DNA of 64,000 bases from the NCBI RefSeq assembly GCF_001577835.2, contig NC_029516.1, positions 166,015,438-166,079,437 of the forward strand. Reading direction: 5' to 3'. Made by a program: the position numbers and the translations under genes. This DNA comes from Coturnix japonica. Lineage: Eukaryota; Chordata; Aves; Galliformes; Phasianidae. This document shows, piece after piece, positions 33,600-44,600 of this stretch. The number at the start of each line of letters is the position of its first letter. Position 1 is the stretch's first letter. Below the pieces are notes generated by a model. That model was not told where the DNA came from, did no database searches, and saw nothing but the letters and a program-made list of their open reading frames with translations.

Positions 33600-33940
33600 C
33601 TTCCAATATTTGAAAGAAGTGTATAAACAGGAGGGGGGAAAGACTGTTTATGAGGGTGGGTAGTGATAGGACAAAGGGAAATGGTCTTTAACTGAGACAG
33701 GGAGGTTTAGGTTAGATATTAGGAGGAAGTTTTTCACACAGAGGGTGGTGACGCACTGGAACAGGTTGCCCAGAGACACTGTGGATGCCCCATCCCTGGA
33801 GACATTCAAGGCCAGGCTGGATGTGGCTCTGGGCAGCCTGGTCTGGTGGTTGGTGACCCTGCACATATCAGGGGGCTGAAACTGGACGATCATTGTGGTC
33901 CTTTTCAATCCAGGCCATTCTATGATTCTATGAAGTACAG
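33600..33940 (+). mobile_element. CR1 LINE 3' fragment, sense
   Basis: About 340 bp starting near 'aatatttgaaagaagtgtat' and running through 'cacactggaacaggttgccc'-type sequence to 'ccaggccattctatgattct'. It is nearly identical to 22,195-22,476, so it belongs to the same CR1 subfamily. Confidence 0.9.
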
Positions 33941-35549
33941 TGTTGCTGCTATGAGAGAAGAAGGGCTTTTCAGACAGATGCAAGAAGAATGAAGCAAGTG
34001 CTGCTGGTCTGAAAAGAAATAGCAGCTGTGGGAAGCATTTCATACTGCTGTTTTTGGCATTAGGTACCACACATCTTTCCCTGCCCTCTCATTTACTGAC
34101 GTTATTAGGTTGTTTTCTGAAGAGTTAGTTTAGTTCTCTGCCTATGGCTGCTGCATGTTAATGAAATAGTGTTTGTCAAGGCTGAGAAGTCATACAACAA
34201 CAAGCAATCAAGCAAACAAAGCTCCACAAATGCTGAGCATTCAGTGCTTTTGTAGGTCTATATTCTAAATTTCCTTTAGTTTGCATTCAGCTCTGGATAC
34301 ATTTGGTTGTGCTCTTTGGTAGCCACAGCGTCTATGCACACTGTGCGTTGAGCTGCCCTGAGGAGTTCATAAAGAGAACAAAACAGCCACTGAAACAGAG
34401 TCCTTCTCCAGTTAGCAGTAAAACCCACATTGTCTGTTTTAAGAGAAGGCTGCCATTACAGTGAGAGCATTCACAGGGCCTTGTTCTGAAAGAGTGCTGA
34501 TAGACTACAGATGTGCTTATGTGATGCTGTGGTTCTATGCACCTCCTGCTGCTTGGCCCATGCCTAGTGCTGTCCCATCAGTAGCCACTGCTGCCCACTG
34601 TGACACAGAGAGAATACCAGCATAGACAGCGTTCATCCTGACTGTCCTTCCAATGCACTCCATAAGGCCAGGCTGCTGAGATATGGGCTGCAAGAACTGG
34701 GGCTGGTAAAAGTGTTCTCGGTCAGTTCAGGTTATTTTTCTTCCTCATACCATGCTGGATCTATAGGGGAAAAAACGGTGCATTACTCTCTTTGTTTCAC
34801 TTAGATGAATAATTCATCATCCCCTGAGCTGGCCATTGATTGAACTGTAAGATATTTGGACAGATTTTGCATACAATAGAAAAGATGAAGTAATGCAGGA
34901 GATGATGAGGTGTCAGGAAAACACTCTTGTAGTGATGAAAACAATTCACTGAGGGGAATGTGCTCTAAATTCATTCAAAGCAGGATTACAAACTTTCTTA
35001 AGTAAGCTGGCTCTATGGCACAGCCTTCCTGCATGGGCTCTTCAAATCAGGCTCCTGGACCTGTGCTTGGCATCAAAAACTCCTGCTGAAAAACCGCTCA
35101 CCATTCTCAGGAAGAGAAACAAATCATGTACCTAAAATCCACCCCTTGTTCTGGAAGTGACTGATAACAAGTTCTAAAAGTCCCCAGGCAGCTAAGAGCT
35201 ACTGAGTGGCATCACAAGGAGCACACAAAGGCACACAGAGGATCTACTGAGCAACTCTCCCACTTCAGGAGAATTATTTGATATCAAAACGATGGAGAGA
35301 GAACACTCAAAGGATGGCACAAAGCAAACTTAAATCTCAACTTTTAACTTCCTAATGTATTTTAAAAAGACAGATAGACATAAATGTTTCTGGAAATAAT
35401 GTAGCAATGAACAGGCTAAAGACGGGCCCTTTTCTTAACACCTAAATAGGAATTTTGCTCATCTTTCTAAACAAGTAAAATACAGAGGGAGCTACTAAAA
35501 TGAAAGTAGGACTGGACCAGGCAGTTTCTGCAACGCATCTTACAACAAC

Positions 35550-35672
35550 CAGATGTATCTGAAGAGGGATATGTTTTGAAGGACATGGTTAGTGGACAAG
35601 GTGGCCATGGGTGGATGGTTGGACTAGATGTTCTTAGAGGTCTCTTCCAACCTTGATGATCCTATGATACTA
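35550..35672 (+). mobile_element. CR1 LINE tail, sense
   Basis: The stretch 'ggatggttggactagatgtt' followed by cttagaggtctcttccaaccttgatgatcctatg is a CR1 end of the subfamily at 28,088-28,182. Confidence 0.8.
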
Positions 35673-35924
35673 AGAGCTCAAGTGTGCTGAGAAAGCGGTC
35701 AATTATTAGACAGTAAATTGCTACATAGAGTAGCTATCATGTGCTGATGTTTCATTGACTGTTTTTTTTTTACAGTTAAATAAATTTTGAACCAATATTA
35801 TCAGAGCAAAATAAACTATGAGAACACAATTAAATGAACACTTCAACTGCTGTGCAAAGAGTTTGCTCAGGTTGTGGCATCAGGTTGCTCATACTGCATT
35901 GAGGTTGTTCAGATGCTCTTTAAC

Positions 35925-36130
35925 TACGTGGTGAGGTGCTGGAACAGGCTGCCCAGAGAGGTTGTGGATGCCCTGTGCATGGAGGTGTTCAAGGCCAGGT
36001 TGGATGGGGCCCTGGTCAGCCTGGTCTAGTATTAGATATGGAGATTAGTGGCCCTGCTTGTGGCAATTGGTTGCAGCTTGATGATCCTTGAGATCCCTTC
36101 CAACCCAAGCCATTCTATGGCTCTATGAGA
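35925..36130 (+). mobile_element. CR1 LINE 3' fragment, sense, next to the PANX1 3' end
   Basis: The block 'gctggaacaggctgcccaga' to 'cccaagccattctatggctc' ends about 40 bp from the likely PANX1 poly(A) signals. Confidence 0.88.
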
Positions 36131-36149
36131 TGCTGACTTAGATGTACAC

Positions 36150-38658
36150 TGCTGTAGTTCACAAAATTACTTTTATTTAAATAACCGAGAATGGATCCAT
36201 GCTTTATTGAAAACCTTGGAAGACAACAAGAGACTCACTGCAGCGAGTCATACTATTAAAACACAACAAGAGTTAGTAAAAGGTACCGTTCATAATCATG
36301 GAACACATATTACCTTCAGGAGCTTCATGTTTTAAAGACTAAGAGCTCGTTACTTATACCAAACAGTTCAAACATGCCCATATCACTAAACCTTAGTATT
36401 GCACTACTGCTCCTCTCAAAACACCCAAAGTACAAGGGGCAGACAACCAAAGGAGTTTCTCTGAATGACAGCAGCACAGGAGCATCTGCACTGGGATCAG
36501 CAGAGAGCTCAGCAGCTCATGGCCACGCTGTGAGCTCATCTTAATCCTTCAGGAGTATTTGCACACTTCTCTCTCTGAAACTCAGACTTAGAAGAGGTGG
36601 TGACATCAGGGAGCCTTATGGAAGGCATCCATGAGATAGTCCTTAAGAGTAAGATTGATGTGGCTGGACCTAGTTGTGCCAATCCATGTCAGGTTACACA
36701 TCCAACCAACACACCACACTGCTGTAGAGCAGTGCACCTGCATTACCCACACATAACAGGCATCAGCACAGCCAGAGACAGTATAGAAAAGGTCAGAGTG
36801 GTTGTGGATTTAATGGGAGAAGCATGTGGCAGCTCAGGCCATACCCAACATATACCCCACTTCTTGCCAGTAATGCTGTACACATTGGGACTGCACGCTG
36901 TGCTACAACCCTATATAAAGAACTGGCACAATATCATGACTTCAAGACTTTCTTTCAAATAAAGTTCCTCTTAGGTGGAAATTGTACAATAACCATCATG
37001 TTCTTGTAAAACCAGCACAGTGTGTCTCAGAGCAGCACTTGGGATCCACTTGTCTAGCAAGAGCAGCCAACTCAAGCAGGTGCATTATCTCTTTCAAATC
37101 TGCTGCAGCACATCAACAGTTCAGTGCAAAGGCTGTAACACGGATTCCTCTTTTATTCCTCATTCTCAGCATGGAGAATGCTAACAGGCAAGATGAAAAG
37201 ACGTGGATGAACTGGGAAATGGAAGGTTTACTGAGCCAAAACAGGCATCAAAAAGACAACCTAGAGGAGGTGACAGGCAAGAGACTTCAGTTACGATAAC
37301 ACAGATGATGCACAGAACAAGTGCGCATGTAGCATCTGTGAAAGACAGACATAGTCACCATGACCATCACACCTCCACCCACCCACCCCCGTGCCCAAAA
37401 TCCAAAACAAAGTTCATATTTATGTTAACAGAAGGTAGAGGACCTGGGCAGAGCGGGATGACACAAAAGCTGAACGCTGTATTTCCCAAACCATACAATA
37501 ATAAGCTGGGACACTTTTCCAATTAACAAACACTCCTCTTTCCTTCATCCAAACCTCTTCAGCTTCTTATCTTTAATTACAATTCAAGTCATGGGACATG
37601 AGAGGAGAGCAACCTTTCTATGTGCGCACATCCCTGTCATATTGCCTATGGGGTGCTTAGTTCTGCTGAGGTGCTCAGGTGCCACTCCAGTGCACTGAGA
37701 GTAACTACTCAGGTGGGTATTGGAAAACAGCACAAACAGTTTGCATCACAAACACACTGAAACCCGTTCCAAATATACAACCATAAAAGAGAATGTCTAC
37801 AGATCGTTACAAAATGGAGCCAACTTCTCTGATCTTCAGTCTAAACACCCAGGTTACATTAATCACTAAGACCTAACCAACTGACAACAGGAATGAGCCC
37901 AACGTTTAGTTTGCAAATCATTACAGCTTGTATAAAAAATGTTAAGACATTATTTTGTGAAAGCATAGAAAAATTCAAAGCCCCTACCATCTGCAGGACC
38001 CCCTTACACTACGACTGCAGATCCTTCTTCTGGCAGTGCCAAATGAGTAATCCCACACTTTGCTACTGAGATGACTCAAGACATCTCAAACTGAACACAA
38101 CAACCCCTATTTATCCTGTGAAGACACAGCTAAGACCAGCAGCCAGGCACCACCTGGTACATGCGTTAACCAGATTCAACAAACAAACCCCTTCAATAGG
38201 GCAGAAAGCCCCCACGTGCCTCAACAAGATGGCCAAGCATGGAGCAGCACGTCAGAACACAGCATGGCCATTTCTTTTTGATACGTGCAGGGCAGTTTCT
38301 CACCTCTGTACCCAACAGAGCTCTTTTCTGATGCTGGCTTCATGTGCATTGAGTGCATTTCACTTGTTACTCACAATAGGGATTCTTTTTTTTGTACTTA
38401 TTGATTCTTCGTGGTATTTTTTTCTTTTTTTTTCTTAAAGAAATACTGAAAGTCTACAGCATGCTTTTTTGGGGTATGTGACTGTTGCCTGTTGTTCAAC
38501 AAGCAGTCTGTAAACTGGTCTGTCCTCTGAGGAGCTGTCGGGCTCCTGGGACAGTTGCACTCGAAGAGCAGAGCAGCACCTTGTGTTCAGCACAGTGGAG
38601 GCAGAGGAAAGCCCTCTTGCAGCAGCACGAAGCTCCTGCATGCGGCAGCTGGAAGGCA
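36150..38658 (-). other. PANX1: PANX1 3' UTR, about 2.5 kb, with poly(A) signals
   Basis: Sequence downstream of the PANX1 stop on the minus strand is unique and free of recognised repeats for about 2.5 kb, which suggests a long UTR. AATAAA on the minus strand occurs at 36,203-36,208 and 36,172-36,177, followed by CR1 sequence. Short reading frames across this stretch show no known family. The UTR length is inferred. Confidence 0.5.
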
Positions 38659-41600
38659 TCAACACGAAGAGTCGATAAGTCTTTGGCGAAGCTTTTTATC
38701 TTCTTTTGGGCTCACGTGGCCACTTGCATCACGGTCTGCCAAAACTAAGCAGAAAGTAAACTTTTAGAAGTGAGAAGGCAGCAAATCACTCAACGTTCTT
38801 GTTGGTAGAACTGCAGCAATGCAAAGATGGGGCAAAGAAGACAGAGCCGAGCTCTTATCAGTGTTGCCCAGTGCCAGGACAAGAGGCAATGGGCACAAAC
38901 TGCAACACAAAATGTTCTCTATAAACACTAGGAAGGATTTCTGTGCTGTGTGGCTGATGGAGCAGTGGCACAGGCTGCCCAGAGGCTGTGGGGTCTCCTC
39001 CTTGGAGATCCTCCAAAGCCACCTGGACATGGCCCTGGGCACCCTGCTCTGGGTGTCCCTGCTGGAGCAGGGGTTGGGCCAGATGGACCCAGAGGTCTCT
39101 GCCAACCTCAGCCACTCTGTGATGTCCCATCCTCTTATTCCAGACCCTGGCCAGTGTCTCCTCCTGTGTATTCTAAAGTCAACATCTACCACAATTTTGT
39201 TAACACGAATCAATTAAATTAAAGCTAATTAAAACAAGACATCACTAGCAATTGATGAAAAGATGGGGAGCAATGGGAGAATCTTTGCTGGTAGACAGTG
39301 GGATCCATCTGTCAGAACAAGAGGGCTGTCCACTAGACAGCTAGAGCAAGTCACCATGTGGCAGCCTTTCTCTGTAATATATTTTAACATATCATCAAGA
39401 ATCAGTTTTTTCTGCTCTAAACAAAAGGAAACTTAAAGCCTCTGAAGTGTTTCTGTGAAATAAAATTAGTTTAAAAAGTTCTGCTTTTCGGTAAAAATGA
39501 GTCAGATTTTCCTTAGCTTCTTCAGGTTGTTAAGCAGACACCTCAACCTTGGGCTCCTACATCCTCCCAGCAAACCGACCCACCTGTATCTTCAAAAAGG
39601 GTCACATTTAAAAGGAAAACTATGTTCTACCCGAAGTACTCCAACTTTCTCCTCTAGAGCTGGTTCCCAGAAGTGTTCCTTGTACAGGTTAAAATAATCT
39701 TCACTGTTCCTTCTTATTTCCCCTGTTGTACAAATTCACTTCTCCAAACCTCAGCCAAGAAGTGCTTGACCAAAGCACGGAGGAACCCTCTGGACACTGC
39801 TGCTTCTTTTTTGGTATTAAGTGCAAGGCAAGATTAACTGAAAAGAAAGCAGATTTAATGTTTTTGTGCTGCTGATGTTCCAAAGCATCTTCACTTCTGC
39901 AAGTGAAGGACTTGGTGAGGAGGCTGGCCATGGGTCTGAGCTGTTTCACTGGGAGGATGTAGGTGCTGGTGGCCGTGTTTACATTAAATAGGAAGAAAGT
40001 TTTTCCACCCCCCTTTTGCCTCTATCTGGATATCTGGCTTCTCTTCAGTAACTTGGCACTGCATTAGAATCACATTTAAGATATGCTAACCGCACATCTT
40101 CTGTAATAATTGCTCAGAGCCAGTCTGGAAGATGATGGGACTATTCAGAGAACAAGAGCACCAATCCAGACCCTGACTCACCATTTTGGCAAAAACCACT
40201 TTGCAGACGATCTGCCTTCCTCTCTGCTTAAGGAACAAAGCACATTCATTGGCCTCACTTCCACTTTTTTTGCCAGTTTCAGTTTCTCTGCCAGCAGCTT
40301 TTCTGAATATCACACTTATTTTCACATTAATTTAAGTTTTCTGCTATCCTGGACTCAGCCCATGATAATGAAGTCATAGCAGTTATACTGTAGATGATGT
40401 AGAAAAGTATAAGCAGGTCCATTTTCTTGTAGAATATATTAAAGTGTTTTTGATACAATGCACACCTAGATCCCACTGGCTTTGCTCATTACTAATAACT
40501 TTTTAAACTAATATGTTTAGTTTTTTTCCCTTGTTCTCTTTTAAAGAAAGCTAGAAAGCTTGGGCCATCTTACCTTGTAGCTCTGTTGCATCTTTTTCCA
40601 GCTCTTCTACAGTTGTCTCCTCTGGCTTCCCCGCCACAGCCGTCCCTGGCTTCCCATCAATAGTATCTGTCTTAATTGTACCAAGGTTTATCAAAAGTTG
40701 CATGACATCAAACTTCTCAGAAACCGCAATATTCTCCAGCACTTTGAGGCATTTATATGATTTCAGCTCACTCACGTTTTCCTCAAGAAAGAGGATGTAA
40801 AGGCTTAAGTCATCTAAACTCTTGGACTTCAGCTTCAGAACGTCGAAAGTTGGCAGGATTTCATACACTTTGAGAATGCCCGAATTCCAGCGGAAGGGAA
40901 CAAACATTGCGTACACCACCAGCGGCATCACAAGGAGATAAACTATCAGGTTAATGTAGCTGAGCACCTTGAAGACACCAACAGCAATCAGCTTGCACTG
41001 AACCACTTCTGGAACAGTCGTGTCATTCTTTAAGATCCCTGTTTTGATGGTGCAGAGAAACTCGTCGCTCAAAGAGGAGAGGCTGATGTAGTAGCCCAGA
41101 TAGAGGCAGGCAACGAAGATAATCACGAGAGTGAGTAAGCGGCAGAAGATGTATTTGATTATTAAGCATTTGGAATTCTTCTTTGTCTTCAAGTACTGCT
41201 CCACAATCGGGTATTTAAAGTGGCTTTCAGAGATTTCCCACAAGCTGCAAGAGAGAGAAAAAAAAACCCTAAGTCACACAGATTGGATGATGCACCTATC
41301 TGAGATTTCTGATCAGTCTAATCCTTGACAGTAGACACAAGGTTGGGTTTTCTCCTACTGGGGTAAATCAGCAGTAGATCTATTATAGTCAATGGGAAGA
41401 TGACAGCAGTTACATGAAGAATAATGACTATCTTACACAGAAAAAGCCACTCACAGAGCTCTGATGTTGGAAAATGGAAAAAGGGCATTTTCCTCTCAGC
41501 AAAAAAAACCCCTTTTTATTCCTTGCAATATGAAACAGGCGTAACATGTACATCCACAAGGCAAAACAGACTCCCAGGCACTCATTCAGTTTACAGTGCT

Positions 41601-44600
41601 CTCTATAGCCTTTCCCTTGCCAAGGCAAGGACAAAGGAACAGATCTCTGGAGATCCCAATGCACTGCTCCTACAACAGCGTGCACAAATGGGTGCCCCAC
41701 TGAGGGTGAAGCAGACTCTGGTTCTGGTTGGAGCACTGATTTGATCACAGGGTTTGCTTTTTTGCTTATGTTGTTTGATTTTCTTTCTTTCTTCGGGGGG
41801 TTGTTGCGTGGGTTTTGTTTGTTTTGCTGCTGTGTCTGGTGCTGTTTTCTTTGCTTTACCCAGGAACTCTGCAGACCCAGATCTAAAAGGGCAGAAGACA
41901 AGGAACAGGCTCTGCCTCGCATTGACAAGTGAGGACCGCAGCCCCTCTTGTTTTCTTATCTCAATGGGTAAAACTAATTAACACCTGTTAAAAAAAAAAA
42001 AAAACCACATAGGATACCTCAGGTAATTAATAATGAGAAGAGCTAATCAAATGTTCTCTTTGTCTAGAAAAAAAGCAAGTTCCAGTTCCAAATGCTCACT
42101 GTAATGATTTCCAATGTCTTTTTATTTAATCAGATTTAAAAGGTGTTAAACCACCACCAAATCTCCTTGTGAGGACAGGTGCCACATCCGTTCAGAGCTT
42201 AAGGAGAACAGCACAGAAAGCTCAGCTGCAGTCCTACCTCTGTGTCACGTTTTCATTAGCAGCTGGAATGAAGTCAGCGGGGTCCCTGGGGTCTCCACTA
42301 CGGACACTATTAGCAGCTTTGATTGCTCTGTTATAGGCTTTGTCAAGTTCTTCCATGATGAATTTCAGGTCTGAAGAGAGGTGAGGTGCTGCCGTGAAGC
42401 GCCAGAACAGGCATGGTAGGTACAGCAGGATGGCCACGAGCAGAAGGATGTATGGGAAGAACTGAAAGGAGAAAAGTTCAGATTAGGCTCCACCTGGGTA
42501 TAAAATAAGCCAGCCATCATCCCCCACAAACTTATTACATTCCCCATAAGCCCATTACGTTCCCAAGAACCTTCCTTAATTGTTTCTACTAAACTGACTT
42601 TCCATTACCAGGGACACGCAGGGCAGTCAAATCCCTCTTTGCTCAGCTCCAGTAACCTCAGTGCTGCTTAGAGCTTAAAAAATCACTTTCCACCAGAAAA
42701 AAGCAAAATAAAGTTACCACAACCCTGACAATAGTCCCCATTATTTAGGGAAAGGGGCTGAAGAAGGCAAGAAGCACAATGGCCTCAAGTTCTTCTTTCT
42801 TCTATTTATCACTAAGTAGGAGCTTTTCCACCATGAAATTAAATCTCCAACTCCCTCCAGCTTCTGGAGAGAACATATTATCTCTGAGCTCTGACTTTCT
42901 ATTCAAGATATGTATTCATATATAACATTACACTTACAGGGCCATGATGTACGATCTAATAGGACAAGTCATTGATATAAGGTACTGAGCAGTTCGACTG
43001 CCCTTTGATTCATTATATTCAAGTGCTGATAGTTTCACTTAAATCGAGCATTAGTTCCTATGGATTTTTTAAGTTGTGATGAACAAGTTAGAATCAGGCT
43101 TGCTTATCTTCACTGGGATAGCTGCACACATGCACGTCCACTGGAAAAGCTGAAGGGGAATCTTAGTGACAAGTTGGGCTGGATTCATTAGTCATCAAGT
43201 GGGACAGTTCTGCTTACATGAGTGGATCAAGAGATACTTACGGGATGAGAATCTGGACCTAACATTAGCTTGTGTTTGCGTTAAGCAGGAGACAAGCAGA
43301 CCTCCTCCAAGCCCACCCACCTTCCTGCCCTCCTACAACCTTCTTCCATTTCTTCTTCCCCCTGACTCCTTTACCACTGTTTCTTCACCTACAGCCATCA
43401 TACTCCTGGGATGCACACAAAGGCATGTCTCTAAACTCCCCTTACAAGGTTCTTAAACCCCCAAAGCTGGAGCAGATGGAAGCATGAGGAAACTCCATGA
43501 AGCTCTTTTCCAAATGGTCACAAAACCAGAGCAGCAGCACAATCATTAGCCCAGCTCTTTTGGTTTGGAATGAAAGCCTGTGTTTGTCAGTCCTTCTGCA
43601 GCACTTGATGCTTCACTCCATCCTTCATGGATTCTGGCTCCTTTTAAAGAAGAAGGACGTTTGTTCCATTTGATAACAGCAGGCTTACATAACTAGCCAT
43701 TAGTTCTGAATCATTGCATTTTGGGGTCCTGAACCAACGGGCAGAAGTGAAAATGCAAAGTCATCCAGCACGAGTCCCAGGTTTTAGAACAACAGACTTG
43801 GATTATCCAGCTCATCTGACTGCATTTAGAGTCACGCACAAAGACTTCTCATTTTACGAAATCAATGCTGTGCCATTCACATGTGGATGAGAATGTGCAA
43901 TATGCTCCTTTTTAAATATTTACTTCAAAGGCAATGAAGAAAAAGGGGAACTGATGTAATTAGAGTAATTAGATGTAATGGGAAGTATCGCTGACCTTGA
44001 GAGCTAAACAGACAGAGAAAGTTACTTCCCTAAAAGTAAAACTCAGTTTTTTCCTTTGCTGTTTATCCAGTTCCTTTCTAAAGGCAACTTAAGGGCTATT
44101 ACACCTGCAGGCCATCAGCTTCCATCTCCACACAGTGCAAGAGGAAAACAAAAGGAAAGACAAAGGCTAAGTGAGTCTGGTACTCAGAAACAGAGTAGAA
44201 GAGCTTCAATTACATTGCTCCAAAACTGGAAGGTGCCCAGCATAGGTAATGTCTGATTATTTGCCAGGATTTGGACTTGATGATCCTTATGGCTCCCTTC
44301 CAACCCCGGATATTCTGTTTCTATGATTATTATAGTGTGTGATTATGATTCCATACAAGAGTAATGCATGCACCAAAGACTCAAAACTAGATCTTCTTAC
44401 ATGTTTTCTGCCAAGCACATTTGAGCTCCAAATGGAAGCACCTTCCCTTATTTGTCACCTACTCTGATAGTAGCGCGTGTCAGAACTTGAGCTCCCAAGG
44501 AAGCCCAGCACTACAAAGCCAAGTGCTCAATTCCCTCATCCTGTACTGCTGCAGCTCATTTAACTCCACTAATCTCAAGCTCTGCATGCTTTACAGGCTG

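Larger units (their letters stand above)
26810..36150. other. GPR83-PANX1 intergenic region, no gene recognised
   Basis: The two genes point towards each other here. About 9.3 kb holds only CR1 fragments and a purine-rich tandem repeat, listed separately. No exon resembling a folate-receptor-family gene (IZUMO1R/JUNO lies here in human) was found, and no long conserved reading frame was recognised. The stretches 28.2-28.95, 30.4-31.1, 31.65-32.2, 32.3-33.6 and 33.95-35.5 kb appear plain. Confidence 0.6.

Noticed and set aside
36597-38438. Several plus-strand frames of 100-120 codons in the PANX1 3' UTR region
   Set aside because: There are no recognisable domains and no supporting splice or context signals. 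Lengths are as expected by chance.
40110-40325. Minus-strand open frame after a 'gatattcag' acceptor-like site, first considered as the last PANX1 exon
   Set aside because: It shows no similarity to any known PANX1 tail. The exon at 38,735-38,659 gives the conserved RQRLIDSSC ending in the right phase.
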